Shown here piece after piece: positions 25,007-33,775 of a stretch of DNA of 49,978 nt. How positions within the stretch are numbered: the first letter of the stretch is position 1; every line of letters starts with the position of its first letter. Below the pieces are notes generated by a model. It searched no databases. It was given only the letters and a program-made list of their open reading frames with translations, and had not been told where the DNA came from. A program made the translations under genes and the position numbers. Source of the DNA: Paracoccus denitrificans. GTDB taxonomy: Bacteria > Pseudomonadota > Alphaproteobacteria > Rhodobacterales > Rhodobacteraceae. Where the stretch lies: assembly GCA_003240735.1 (NCBI GenBank), contig QFNE01000021.1, positions 1-49,978 of the forward strand, in the 5' to 3' direction.

Positions 25007-25233
25007 AGACGAAGTGTTCACAACTTGCGATATGCTTTGAAGTCAGCGTTATCGGATATGTAGATCGCGCAATACGATTAATATTGGCTAATGATTACTT
25101 AACATAGCAAAGTCGATCTGGCGAGCCGGGCGCAGCCCGGCGAGCGGCGGCCGTGGCATCGACATGGCCGTATCCGCCGATCCGGCTCCACGGATCGGCG
25201 GAAAATCTGAGATGTGCTGAACCGGAAAGACGC
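25007..25233. other. Intergenic region between fseA and the DUF932 gene
   Basis: Holds no gene I can support. The fseA-proximal 100 bases are AT-rich (probable fseA promoter on the minus strand). The rest holds a GCCGGGC-GCA-GCCCGGC hairpin near 25125 and a larger one at 25174-25201 (CCGCCGATCCG pairs with CGGATCGGCGG around a 6-base loop). On the minus strand these lie beyond the DUF932 terminator and could back it up. Confidence 0.5.
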
Positions 25234-25269
25234 AAAGCCGTGCAACCGCAAATCCGGCTGCACGGCTTT
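25234..25269 (-). terminator. Terminator hairpin after the DUF932 gene
   Basis: AAAGCCGTGCA (25234-25244) and TGCACGGCTTT (25259-25269) form an 11-bp perfect stem with a 14-base loop, starting 4 bases after the DUF932 stop on the minus strand. The T residues on the 3' side are few (GCGTCTTT), so termination may rely partly on the second hairpin at 25174-25201. Confidence 0.65.
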
Positions 25270-25273
25270 ACGA

Positions 25274-26116
25274 TCATCCGCGCTTCAGGCGCTGCATTCC
25301 TTCCGCCAGCGTCCACAGCGCGCGGTTCAGTCCGACATTCTGGTCGATGCCGTTGATCGCGCGGGTCTGGCTGCGACGGATACGGCCTTCGGCATTGGTG
25401 CGGCGACCGTCCAGCCCGCCGCGTATCATGTTCTCCTGAATGACGTTGAACGTGCTCCACAGGCTTTGCCCGACATCCTCGCGGCGGCGCGGCGCGATGA
25501 TCTGATCCGGGCGGACGGGGCTTTCGTCCTCGCCATAGCGGGCGACAAGGCTCGCCTCCGCCAGCACGCGCTGCTCGTCCTGCGACAGGCGCGTGTCCTT
25601 CATCGTTTCGGTGGCGTCGATCAGGCGGGGGAAGTCTTCGGCGACCGTGTAGACGCCCTCGATGATCTGATCCTGAATGCCGCCTTTGTGGGGAACGCGG
25701 ACTTCTTCGAACCGCTCGCCCGCGATCATGCTGTTGGTGCATACGAACCGCAGCATCCCGGCGAACATCTGATAGGCCGACGTTCCGTCATGACTGTTTA
25801 CGATGATGACTTCCGCCGCCTCGGGCTTGCCGATGCCGTCATCCCGGCGCAGGCGCAGCATATGCTTGGCATGGCCCTGGCGGCTGCCGTCGCGCGGCAC
25901 GGACTGCACGGCGAAGAACGGAAACCATCCTTCCCGGCGCAGCCCTTCCACGATCTCGATGGTGGGGACGTAGACATAGCGGTCCGACCGGCTGTCATGC
26001 GCCTCGCGGGCGAAGACGGACGGGACGTGGCGGTAGAGGGCTTCGTTGTCGAGGGCTTCGCGTCCGCTGATCTGGTGACTGTTGCGGCCGAACCGGGTGG
26101 CGAGTTGGTGATACAT
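25274..26116 (-). CDS. DUF932 (DUF945-type) domain protein
   Basis: 280 residues. Whole-length match to the DUF932 family usual on alphaproteobacterial plasmids and ICEs (SRSDRYVYVPTIEIVEGLRR, AEVIIVNSHDGTSAYQMFAG, LRFVCTNSMIAGE, ALWTLAEGMQRLKRG). Related to phage/plasmid-like LGT proteins of unknown function. Monocistronic: terminator behind, long leader in front that is partly duplicated before parB. Confidence 0.93.
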   Translation of the reverse strand: MYHQLATRFGRNSHQISGREALDNEALYRHVPSVFAREAHDSRSDRYVYVPTIEIVEGLRREGWFPFFAVQSVPRDGSRQGHAKHMLRLRRDDGIGKPEAAEVIIVNSHDGTSAYQMFAGMLRFVCTNSMIAGERFEEVRVPHKGGIQDQIIEGVYTVAEDFPRLIDATETMKDTRLSQDEQRVLAEASLVARYGEDESPVRPDQIIAPRRREDVGQSLWSTFNVIQENMIRGGLDGRRTNAEGRIRRSQTRAINGIDQNVGLNRALWTLAEGMQRLKRG

Positions 26117-26504
26117 GATCTGTCTCCGTGGGTCTGGGTTGGAGCGCAGCGCTGCGCTGCAACCCTGGCCGTCGCCGAGACCGGGGTAGCAAGGTGCAAG
26201 GGCGGCCGGGCCGGAGGGGGATCACCCGGCCTGCACGGAACGGAGGAACGACGTGGAGGAAGGCCGGGGACACCGGCCCGGACGAGCGTCAGCGGTCCCT
26301 TGCGCCGCGCGGGGGCAGCGCCCCTAGCGAGACCCGCCCGGCATGGGCGCTAGCGGGCGCCGGGTATCGGGATCTGATCGGGATGGGCAAAGTCGCAAAG
26401 TCTGACAAGCGCACATCCTGATCGCCGTATTCCCTGACAAGCGGTGGCTTGGATTGGGACACGCGAATGCCCACATCGATGGCAACGAAATTGGAGGAAA
26501 TACT
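26117..26504. other. Long leader of DUF932 (duplicated segment, copy A)
   Basis: 388 bases without a supportable gene. It resembles the segment before parB (31202-31560) in the same order: a GC-rich block with a 24-base identity (26213-26236 equals 31303-31326), a GGGGCAGCGCCCC hairpin, a second GC-rich block and finally CATCCTGATCGCCGTAT. The arrangement on the minus strand suggests a shared 5' regulatory leader for two backbone genes. The small open frame across it has no ribosome site and non-family composition. Confidence 0.55.
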
Positions 26505-26882
26505 TTGGCAGACTATCTCGTGACCTATGATTTCAAGGTCGGCGCACCTTCTCAGTACAAAGAGTTTGTCGAATGTGCGGAAGTCGAAGGCCTCATCTAT
26601 GTGTATGATTCGGGCAAGGAGCTGGCGCGCCTTACCAACACGACGATCTGGGGTGAGTTTGCTAATAAGAAAGCCGCAAAGGCTGCATTCGAACGTGCAA
26701 AAGCCGCAGCGGAGAAGAATCTAGGCCGCAAGATCGTCCTCGAAAAGCGCGTGATCACGCAGATGGCCGATGTCTTCGTCCGCTCCGACACAACGAAGGT
26801 GCGTGACGCTCGCTGGACCAAGTCTACGAAGTTCGAAACCTGCCGCGCCCATCAAAAGAACGATCCATTCTTTGCCTACTGA
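26505..26882 (+). CDS. Small hypothetical protein, TTG start
   Basis: 125 residues. TTG at 26505 is chosen because GGAGG (26493-26497) lies 7 bases before it; the ATG at 26454 has no site. The N-terminus LADYLVTYDFKVGAPSQYKE resembles the beta-strand/turn opening of SinR- and Cas2-like ferredoxin-fold proteins (YLVxYD), followed by YVYDSGKELARLTNTTIWGE, an Ala/Lys-rich helix and FETCRAHQKNDPFFAY. I do not recognise the family. GC is lower than neighbouring backbone genes and it is plus-strand among minus-strand genes, so it may be an inserted cargo gene. Confidence 0.7.
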   Translation: MADYLVTYDFKVGAPSQYKEFVECAEVEGLIYVYDSGKELARLTNTTIWGEFANKKAAKAAFERAKAAAEKNLGRKIVLEKRVITQMADVFVRSDTTKVRDARWTKSTKFETCRAHQKNDPFFAY

Positions 26883-26908
26883 GGCGGTGGCGGGGCCATG
26901 GCCATGAC

Positions 26909-26936
26909 GAAGCCCCGCTCGGGTGAGCGGGGCTTC
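26909..26936. terminator. Bidirectional terminator hairpin
   Basis: GAAGCCCCGCTC (26909-26920) and GAGCGGGGCTTC (26925-26936) form a perfect 12-bp stem with a GGGT loop, midway between the convergent ends of the small gene (26882) and DUF736 (26952). Confidence 0.75.
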
Positions 26937-26951
26937 GGGAGTTGTCCGGCC

Positions 26952-27269
26952 TCAGTCGCCGCTGCGGCGGGACCAGATGAGGTTGTGAGCTTCGCCGTCA
27001 TCGCCCTCGACCAGGCTGGCGTAGATCGGCGCGGGGAAGCTTGGATCGTCCAGCTTGACGGAGAGGTAGTCGCGCTGCGTCTCGCGGGCGGTCTTCTTCC
27101 AGGCCGCGCCGAACTCGGTGGCCCCTGCGAAGATGCGGAAGTCAGGGCCGCGCTCGCTTTCGCCCTCGGTGGGGACGAACTTGGCCTTGACGTTGAGGGT
27201 CAGGGTCTTGACCGCGCCGGTGAAGCCCGCGCCGTTTTCGTTCTTGGTGAAGGTGCCGATGGTCGCCAT
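26952..27269 (-). CDS. DUF736 family protein (copy 2)
   Basis: 105 residues from ATG at 27269 (AGGA 8 bases before; the in-frame ATG at 27275 is too close to the site). Conserved MATIGTFTKNENGAGFTGAV, FGAAWKKTARETQRDYLSVK, DDPSFPAPIYASLV. Clearly related to but diverged from copy 1 at 18893-19228. Function unknown, plasmid/ICE-associated. Confidence 0.93.
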   Translation of the reverse strand: MATIGTFTKNENGAGFTGAVKTLTLNVKAKFVPTEGESERGPDFRIFAGATEFGAAWKKTARETQRDYLSVKLDDPSFPAPIYASLVEGDDGEAHNLIWSRRSGD

Positions 27270-28025
27270 TGTCATGTTCCTTTTCGCATCCGGCCGCGCC
27301 TATCGCGGCCTCGATGGTGGTCGTGCGACCGGGGACGATCGGCCCCGCACCCGTAGGGCTGGAACGAAGTGAAAGGCGGCCGGCGACGGCTTTTTTGCTT
27401 CGCGATGCAAAGCCGCAGGCGGCGGAAAAAAGCTGGCGACGGCGTTGCGGGAAGCCGAGCGAGGCGCAGCCGGTCTTCGGTCAGACCCAATCCATTCGAG
27501 GACGCCGTGGGTGTGGCTGACAGGGAATCAGAGGGACATGATATTGGTGGCGGTCGGCCTCCGCGCCAGACATGAGAACGGTGGACAACTGTCGGTCGGG
27601 TCAACCTGCCCCTGACCTTCGACGGCAAGGCCACTCCATGGTCTACGAGCAGACGTGGTTGCTTCCCGATCTTCATCCTCTTCGAAGCGTCGGCATTGGC
27701 AAGCTGGAGACGATCGCCCGCTGAGCAACGTGACCGTTCTCGCCAACTGGCGATTTGAGCTTCCCAACGCGCTACCCGGCCGAGGGTGTCGATGCCGAGA
27801 ACGGAGACCCGCCCTCATGGTCCCGCCGCTGCTATTGTGACCGGATATCTCTAGAAGCCCGGCTCGCCCGAGCGGGGCCTCATCATCGGAACGGCCATCC
27901 ACTGCCGCTCTTCGCGTTAGCGATTGAAGCCGAATGGCGGAAACGCGCCCTTGGCGTGGTTCCGGCGCAGCCGAAAGCGCGGCCCGCAGGGCAACGCCAA
28001 ACCTGACCTATCAAGGGAACGGCAA
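27270..28025. other. 756-base gene-poor region upstream of DUF736
   Basis: No gene is supported. Contents: GGCTTT/AAAGCC hairpin at 27388-27414 with an inner TTGC/GCAA stem, purine-rich GGCGGAAAAAAG next to it, and a GC-rich stem near 27858-27880 similar to the 26909 terminator. The minus-strand frame at 27272-27676 and others are Arg/Pro/Ser-rich frame shadows. It may be a long DUF736 leader or the scar of a lost gene. Confidence 0.5.
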
Positions 28026-28571
28026 TTACACCTGTTCGCTGGGGTAGAGTTCCCGGATGATGTCGGTGACGATTTCAAAGGTGGTCAAAAACATGGGAGG
28101 GTTCAGTACGGTATCGCTTCCGTGAGCAAACATATTGCGCATCTTGCTTAGATATTCGATTTCCGAAGAAATCAGATTCTGCTCCTTGGCGGATTTCAGT
28201 AACTCGTCGAGCATGGCCGGGCGTGGCCTTCCCTTTTTGTCCACACGGTTGGCGAACTGGTAGCCGATCCGCTCGCGCAGAGTGAGTTCAAGGCAGGGGA
28301 ATGTCTGGCTCGCGGCCACAGTCAGAAGATCATACGAAAAATAGGCGTAGATGTAGGCGTGTCGAATGGCGTCGTGAGATCGTCGGACCGACTCTGGAAG
28401 CGCGACAGAAAGCTCGAATGCGCACATATCCGAGTGCAATTCTTCAAGTGTGGAGCCGATAAACCCGGCAGTTCCTGAGAAATATGGATCAGGCAGATTG
28501 AGGTCTGACAATCTCTTTAACACGAGGAAACAGCTTTCATTCGGTGATCTTTTCAAACAACCGTAACACAA
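28026..28571 (-). CDS. Putative HEPN-like protein
   Basis: 181 residues; first in-frame start is a TTG at 28571 with only a weak site, so the start is uncertain. All-helical prediction by eye, and near the C-terminus EIEYLSKMRNMFAHGSD, the RNxxxH motif of HEPN ribonucleases (Arg and His in RNMFAH). Composition is AT-richer than the backbone, suggesting recent acquisition. No antitoxin partner is obvious beside it; the membrane gene upstream ends 13 bases before. Could also be a non-catalytic MAE_18760-like HEPN. Confidence 0.6.
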   Translation of the reverse strand: MCYGCLKRSPNESCFLVLKRLSDLNLPDPYFSGTAGFIGSTLEELHSDMCAFELSVALPESVRRSHDAIRHAYIYAYFSYDLLTVAASQTFPCLELTLRERIGYQFANRVDKKGRPRPAMLDELLKSAKEQNLISSEIEYLSKMRNMFAHGSDTVLNPPMFLTTFEIVTDIIRELYPSEQV

Positions 28572-28584
28572 ATCACCGGACGTT

Positions 28585-29007
28585 TCAGTCTCCGTTATGA
28601 ATTGGCGATGCTGTTGCTATCAACCGCACCAACGCCGACACGCCGACGACCCCACCGCCGATGATGCAGAATATCGGCCGCCACACCTCGGACGGCACGG
28701 CCTCGCGCGTAACGCCGTGGACAAGGGCGTAGCCCGCAACGGCGGCGGGCGCGGCGAAGACCAGCGCCACGATCAGGCGCAGGACCGGCGAGCGCAGCGA
28801 GGCGAAGGCGAACACCAGCAGGCCGTAGGCTGCGGCCCCGGCGACGAGACCGACAAGGCCCGCGCCGATCAGGCCGGAGCCGGTGGCGTAGGCGAAACGC
28901 GCCGCTTCAATGGCGAGCATGAAGGGCAGCGCATAGACGGCGAGCGTATAGGCCAGGACGAACAGTCCCGCGATCAAGGCCACGCCCATCAACATCACGG
29001 CGATCAT
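28585..29007 (-). CDS. Small polytopic membrane protein
   Basis: 140 residues with four to five hydrophobic segments (MLMGVALIAGLFVLAYTLAV, GLIGAGLVGLVAGAAAYGLL, LRLIVALVFAAPAAVAGYAL, IIGGGVVGVSALVRLIATAS). Family not identified; unnamed proteins of this kind are common beside parB in related elements. High GC fits the backbone. Ends 13 bases before the HEPN-like gene on the same strand. Confidence 0.75.
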   Translation of the reverse strand: MIAVMLMGVALIAGLFVLAYTLAVYALPFMLAIEAARFAYATGSGLIGAGLVGLVAGAAAYGLLVFAFASLRSPVLRLIVALVFAAPAAVAGYALVHGVTREAVPSEVWRPIFCIIGGGVVGVSALVRLIATASPIHNGD

Positions 29008-29143
29008 GACGGGTCTCCATAGCGCCGATGACGGGTTCGGTCATCGGACAGTCGAGGTCAGCCGGTCGCGCGGTGAACACCGCGCGACCGGAATTTTGGC
29101 GGGATGGAAGGCCGGGACCGCTGGTGCGATCCCGGCCCGGTCC

Positions 29144-31201
29144 TCACTCGGCGGCGATCTGGAAGGCGTCACCGTCCTGCTGCGGCTCGTCCAGCCATGC
29201 AGGCCGCGCCGTTCGCAGGGCGGCAGGAAGCCAGCCGGTTCCGGCCAGAAGCTGCTCGGCAGCCTCCGCCATCTCCGTCTTCTTCAAGCCCGCGATCCGC
29301 TCCGCCGCCGCGTCGCTGACGGCCTCGCGCACGGCGGCGAGGATATGCGCCTTGGTGACGCGACCGAGATAGGTCCGCACCGTGGGCGTCCAGTGCGCCG
29401 TCATGTCGAGCGCTACCGCCGTTGCCAGCCTGTCCGCCGTCGCATGGGCGTGGGGCTTGCGCTCGCAAGGCTGCTTCACCGCATTGACGGTGAGCGAGGC
29501 GCAATGGGCGAACAGCGCCATGACGCTGGCATGGTCCAGACTGGCGATGAAGCTCCACAGGTCGGCCACGTCGCGCGGCATGTCCGCCGCCCATCCGGCG
29601 TGACGATCCGCCAGCGCCTTGCCCGCCGCCGTGTCCTCGATGCCGTCCGCGTGAGAAGCAAGGAAGCTGCTGGTCGGTCGGATTTCGAGGCAAGCGGCGT
29701 CCACCCCGCGATAGAAGGTCTGCGCCGCCAGCGCATGGGTGACGGCGATCAACGCCATGTCCGGTTGCTCGCCCAGCGCAAGGCGAAGGCCCAGCGTCCG
29801 GTGCGAAGTCAGGTCGCGGATGAGAAGGTCCGACAGCGGCTTGCCCGCATCCCCGGCGTCATCGTCCTCCGTCTCGAGCGCGGAAGCGGCATTGCCGTCC
29901 TCGTCCCGGTCGCCGTCTTCGATGATCTCGCCGTCGCCGTTGACGCGAACGCCGTCGATCATGCCGCCGCCTTCGCCGTCCACATCGCCTTCGGGTTCCG
30001 GCTGCTCATCCTCGGCCCTGATGAAGCCGCGTTCGATGCGGACTTCCCCATCGTGGGAGAGGATGACGAACACCCCGCCACGGGCGATCTCGTTGGCATC
30101 ATAGGCGTGCCGCAAGGCGTCGATGCGCTCGATCTCGGCTTCAAGCTCCCCGAAACGCTGGTCCACATCCTCGGACAGTTCCTCGGCGCTGTCATACTGC
30201 TCGGTCAGTGCGTCATATTCGCCCTGCGCGGCGGTATAGGCGGCCTCGTCTTCCTCGGCCAGCGCCACCGGATGCGGATAGGTGCGGCGCAGGCCGTTGC
30301 CGTGCGGGTAGTCGATATGGACAGCAGCCCATTTCCAGCCTTCTTCGGCCTTCACACTCTCCGCGATCCCGTCCAGCTTCTCGATGACAAGCCGGTCCAG
30401 AAGTGCCGCGTCCTCATAGAAGCCGCCGCGATCCTCGGTGAACAGGTCGCGCAGGATCACGCCGCCCGCCTCGGTATAGGCTTCCGCGCCGACGAAGACC
30501 GCCCGCCGATCCGTCGCCGCGATGTGCATCCGGGTCAGGTCGCGGCGGATGGTCGAAGCGTCCTTGTTCCACGACAGGTTCTCATAGACCTGTTCCTGCC
30601 GGGCCGGATCGTCCACGATGGCGAAGGCCATCAACTGCTCCAACGTCAGTCCACCGTCACGATAGACCTGCATCAGCTTCGGGCTGACAGCGCCAAGGCG
30701 CATACGCTGGCGCACGACATGCGCCGTCACGCCGAACCGGGCGGCGATTTCCTCCGCGCCCCAACCGCGCGTTTCGGCAAGCTCGCGGAAGCGCTCGAAC
30801 TGGTCGGCGGGCGAGAGGTCTTCGCGGGTGACATTCTCGTCCAGACTGATTTCGCTGGCGTCGTTGACGGTGTCGATGACGCAGCGGATGGCCTCCGTCT
30901 TCTTGATCTGCTTGCGCTTCACGCGCAGCAACTGCGCCAGTCTCCGGCCTTCACCGATGCTGACGAGATATAAGCCGGTCGCGGCTCCCTCGGTGTCAAG
31001 CTCCGGCTCCACCACGAGGTTTTGCAGGATGCCCTTGGCGTGGATGCTCGCCGCCTTCGCCTCGATGGACGCCTCGCTGTGCGGCGTCTTGCGGGCGTTG
31101 TTCGGGTGCTTCTTGAGCTTGTTGAGCGGGATGAACACCTCCGCGCCGGTCACGGTCACGGCGGCGGGGATGGCGGTGATTTCCGTGGCAATGGTCGTCA
31201 T
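29144..31201 (-). CDS. parB: Large ParB-like protein
   Basis: 685 residues from ATG at 31201, with AGGAG 7 bases before. N-terminal ParB nuclease-like fold (VFIPLNKLKKHPNNARKT, IHAKGILQNLVVEPEL, YLVSIGEGRRLAQLL) and KorB/ParB HTH (LSPADQFERFRELAETRGWG, EIAARFGVTAHVVRQRMRL). The long C-terminal two thirds has an acidic low-complexity linker (GDRDEDGNAASALETEDDD). This long ParB is a standard plasmid/ICE backbone protein distinct from the ParA/RHH system at 20.4-21.2 kb; role probably in regulation or DNA protection rather than partition. Confidence 0.93.
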   Translation of the reverse strand: MTTIATEITAIPAAVTVTGAEVFIPLNKLKKHPNNARKTPHSEASIEAKAASIHAKGILQNLVVEPELDTEGAATGLYLVSIGEGRRLAQLLRVKRKQIKKTEAIRCVIDTVNDASEISLDENVTREDLSPADQFERFRELAETRGWGAEEIAARFGVTAHVVRQRMRLGAVSPKLMQVYRDGGLTLEQLMAFAIVDDPARQEQVYENLSWNKDASTIRRDLTRMHIAATDRRAVFVGAEAYTEAGGVILRDLFTEDRGGFYEDAALLDRLVIEKLDGIAESVKAEEGWKWAAVHIDYPHGNGLRRTYPHPVALAEEDEAAYTAAQGEYDALTEQYDSAEELSEDVDQRFGELEAEIERIDALRHAYDANEIARGGVFVILSHDGEVRIERGFIRAEDEQPEPEGDVDGEGGGMIDGVRVNGDGEIIEDGDRDEDGNAASALETEDDDAGDAGKPLSDLLIRDLTSHRTLGLRLALGEQPDMALIAVTHALAAQTFYRGVDAACLEIRPTSSFLASHADGIEDTAAGKALADRHAGWAADMPRDVADLWSFIASLDHASVMALFAHCASLTVNAVKQPCERKPHAHATADRLATAVALDMTAHWTPTVRTYLGRVTKAHILAAVREAVSDAAAERIAGLKKTEMAEAAEQLLAGTGWLPAALRTARPAWLDEPQQDGDAFQIAAE

Positions 31202-31734
31202 GGTCTTTCTCCTATGGGCTTGGGTTTCGCGCAGCGAAGCGCCGCGCTGAAACCCTGCCCGTCGGCGAGACCGGGGGGTGCAAGGGCCAGGGCGGCCGGG
31301 GTGGAGGGGGATCACCCGGCCTGCACAAGCGGATATCCGTCATCACGGCTGTGCTGAACATCGTATCCGCGCGGAAGGTCGGGGAGACCACCCCGGCCGG
31401 CGCCGGTTCGCCGGCGCTTTACCCTTGACCGCGCCAGGGGGCAGCGCCCCCAAGCAAACCGCCCGGCGTGAGCGCCAGCGGGAGCCGGGAAGAGAAACCG
31501 GATCAGGATGTGCAAAATCCCAAAATCGGAAAACCGTGCATCCTGATCGCCGTATCGCCTTGGGGCGTTGCGGGGTGTCCCCGCAGAAGGGGTCGGTCGA
31601 GACCGTGGCTCGACCGCAGGGGAAGGCTTTCCCCATCCATCCCGAATCGCGGTCTTGTGATTACCAATATGCGGGTCATTGACTCCCAATCTGCCGAAGC
31701 AGATAGTCTCAATCTGCTAAGTCTCGGAGTTGGC
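31202..31734. other. Long leader of parB (duplicated segment, copy B) and start of the defence island
   Basis: 533 bases without a supported gene. The first 350 bases resemble the DUF932 leader (26117-26440): the same 24-base identity at 31303-31326, a GGGGGCAGCGCCCCC hairpin near 31440 and CATCCTGATCGCCGTAT near 31540. The last 150 bases should hold the promoter of the plus-strand DUF4143-Hachiman operon. The junction of backbone and island is therefore between about 31560 and 31730. Confidence 0.55.
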
Positions 31735-33006
31735 ATGTACGGACGGTTTGTAGAACGACGGGCGGAAGAAGCCCTTTCGGATACGCCCGTGGTCCTGATC
31801 GTAGGACCGCGCCGGGCCGGTAAGACCACGCTCGTCCGCAAGATGGGCGAGGCTGGCCGAACCTATATCACGCTGGACGATCAAACGGTTCTTGCAGCCG
31901 CCCAATCCGATCCGGCCGGTTTCATCCGGGGGCTGGATCAAGCCATCATCGACGAGATCCAACGCGCGCCCGACTTGCTGTTAGCGATCAAAAAGACGGT
32001 CGATGAGGACTATAGGCCGGGACGATTCCTGCTGACGGGTTCGGCGAACGTGCTGACGTTGCCGCGCATCGCCGACAGCCTGGCGGGACGGATGGAAACC
32101 ATTCAGATGCTGCCGCTGGCCAAGGCCGAGGTTGAAGGCCGGACGCCAAATTTTCTGGAACGGTTATTCGCGGGAAAACTCCAGAGTCAGCGGAATGCCA
32201 TCGTCGGGGCCGATCTGCTCCAACTCGTCCTGCTCGGTGGTTTTCCCGAAGTCATCAGCCGTGACACCGAACGACGGCGGCAAGATTGGTTGCGATCCTA
32301 TCTCACGTCGATCCTGACGCGCGATCTGCGCGACATCGCCGACGTCGAGAAACTGACAGAGTTGCCGAAATTCGTCCGGCTGCTGGCCGAACACTCGGGG
32401 CAGTTGGTCAATTATTCGCAATTTGCTGCCGGCATCGGCGTCACCCACAAGACGGGACAGCGCTATGTCGGGTTACTCGAACAGGTGTTCCTGGTCTCAA
32501 CCGTGCAGCCTTGGTTCACCAATGCCCTGAAACGTATCGCCAAAACGCCGAAGCTGCACTTCCTCGATTCCGGCTTGCTGGCGACCGTGCGCGGTCTGAC
32601 TTTTGACAGGGTGAGGGCGGATCGTGGACCATTCGGCGCGCTTCTCGAAACCTTCGTGTTCTCGGAAACTCTGAAGCTGATGAGCGCTTCGGACCTGCGG
32701 CTGACGCCGTATCATTTCCGGGACCGCGACATGCGCGAGGTGGACATCGTGCTGGAGCGCGATGACGGCATGATTGTCGGGATCGAGGTGAAGGCCAGCG
32801 CTACGGTGAAAGCTGGTGATTTCGGGGGGCTGCGCGCTTTGGCCGAAGCGTGCGGAGATCGCTTTGCTTTCGGCGTAGTCCTCTATGATAGCGTGGATGT
32901 CGTGCCGTTCGGCGACAGGCTAGCAGCGGCACCATTGTCGAGCCTTTGGGATGGAGAAGCGCCAACGAACAAAACAGCCAAAGGAGGATCGCATGGGCCT
33001 GTATGA
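31735..33006 (+). CDS. AAA ATPase with DUF4143 C-terminal domain
   Basis: 423 residues from ATG at 31735, with CGGAG 5 bases before. N-terminal AAA domain: Walker A GPRRAGKTT (residues 24-32), AIIDEIQRAPDLL, and GRFLLTGSANVL. The C-terminal DUF4143 domain includes LHFLDSGLLATVRGL and the PD-(D/E)XK-like REVDIVLERDD...GIEVKAS. Its last 14 bases overlap hamA, so translation is coupled to Hachiman. DUF4143 ATPases are widespread and mostly uncharacterised; whether this one takes part in defence is unknown. Confidence 0.9.
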   Translation: MYGRFVERRAEEALSDTPVVLIVGPRRAGKTTLVRKMGEAGRTYITLDDQTVLAAAQSDPAGFIRGLDQAIIDEIQRAPDLLLAIKKTVDEDYRPGRFLLTGSANVLTLPRIADSLAGRMETIQMLPLAKAEVEGRTPNFLERLFAGKLQSQRNAIVGADLLQLVLLGGFPEVISRDTERRRQDWLRSYLTSILTRDLRDIADVEKLTELPKFVRLLAEHSGQLVNYSQFAAGIGVTHKTGQRYVGLLEQVFLVSTVQPWFTNALKRIAKTPKLHFLDSGLLATVRGLTFDRVRADRGPFGALLETFVFSETLKLMSASDLRLTPYHFRDRDMREVDIVLERDDGMIVGIEVKASATVKAGDFGGLRALAEACGDRFAFGVVLYDSVDVVPFGDRLAAAPLSSLWDGEAPTNKTAKGGSHGPV

Positions 33007-33775
33007 AAGCTGGTGCGATGCCACCAAGAACAAAGACAAGCGAAAGCACTATTGGACTTATGTCGAGAAGGACGGCGGGCGCGACGAAATTCGCGATGTC
33101 CTCGCCGAGACGATCCGCTCACATTACGACCGACTGGAACGCATTGCCGAAGACGTGGAGCGGCTCGGTTACAAGGTCGCGGCGAAAATCCTCGGCGCGG
33201 CAATGCCCCAGACACCCAAGGGACGCTCCGGCGATCTTGGTGAGATTCTCGCGACCGAACTGGTCGAGGAAGAAATCGGCCTGCGCGTTCCCGTTCGCCG
33301 CCTCCGCTACAAGGATGGTCGCAACATGGCGATGCGAGGCGACGATCTTATCGGCGCGGGATACGATGCGGCTGGCGAAAAGCTATGGCTCCTGAAAGGC
33401 GAAGCCAAAAGCAACAAGGTGCTCGGCAAGGCCACGGTCACGAGCGCCCGCAAAGTGCTCGACCGCGACAACGGCCGCTGCACGCCCGATTCCCTGCTTT
33501 TTGTCGCCAACCGCCTGTTGGAGAGCAATGACCCGGACGACAACGCATTGGGGCGCAGCCTGCGTGACGAGGTGGGCCTGAAGTCCCTTCGTGCCGATCG
33601 TATCGATCATATGCTCTTCACAGTGTCGGGCAACGGCCCGCACGCTTCGCTAAAAGTCGATCTCGATGCCACGGGGACCAATCGCGACCACTATGTCCTG
33701 AACATTCACGTCGAGGATCATCAGGACTTCATCGCAGCCATGTACCAGGAGGCGGAAGACCTTGGAGACGATTGA
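32993..33775 (+). CDS. hamA: HamA, Hachiman nuclease (DUF1837)
   Basis: 260 residues from ATG at 32993, with AAGGAGG 5 bases before. HamA/DUF1837 fold: GDLGEILATELV with Glu84, MRGDDLIGAGYD with Asp118, and LLKGEAKSNK with Glu137 and Lys139, the four residues of a PD-(D/E)XK site. In Hachiman, HamA is a DNA nuclease kept off by HamB and released when HamB meets damaged or phage DNA. Overlaps the ATPase gene before and hamB after (14 bases each), so a coupled trio. Confidence 0.92.
   Translation: MGLYESWCDATKNKDKRKHYWTYVEKDGGRDEIRDVLAETIRSHYDRLERIAEDVERLGYKVAAKILGAAMPQTPKGRSGDLGEILATELVEEEIGLRVPVRRLRYKDGRNMAMRGDDLIGAGYDAAGEKLWLLKGEAKSNKVLGKATVTSARKVLDRDNGRCTPDSLLFVANRLLESNDPDDNALGRSLRDEVGLKSLRADRIDHMLFTVSGNGPHASLKVDLDATGTNRDHYVLNIHVEDHQDFIAAMYQEAEDLGDD

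Noticed and set aside
26128..26421. 97-codon plus-strand frame in the DUF932 leader
   Set aside because: It runs across the duplicated leader on the opposite strand; no ribosome site and biased composition.
27272..27676. 134-codon minus-strand frame upstream of DUF736
   Set aside because: Arg/Pro/Ser-rich, no ribosome site, no family resemblance; treated as gene-poor DNA.
29006..30973. 655-codon plus-strand open frame
   Set aside because: It is the complement of the parB coding strand; Arg/Asp/Gly-rich composition, no family motif, no ribosome site. High GC produces such shadows.
29144..31201. parB as the partner of the parA at 20607-21245
   Set aside because: They are 8 kb apart, and parA is coupled to its own small RHH gene; the large ParB belongs to a different plasmid/ICE family.
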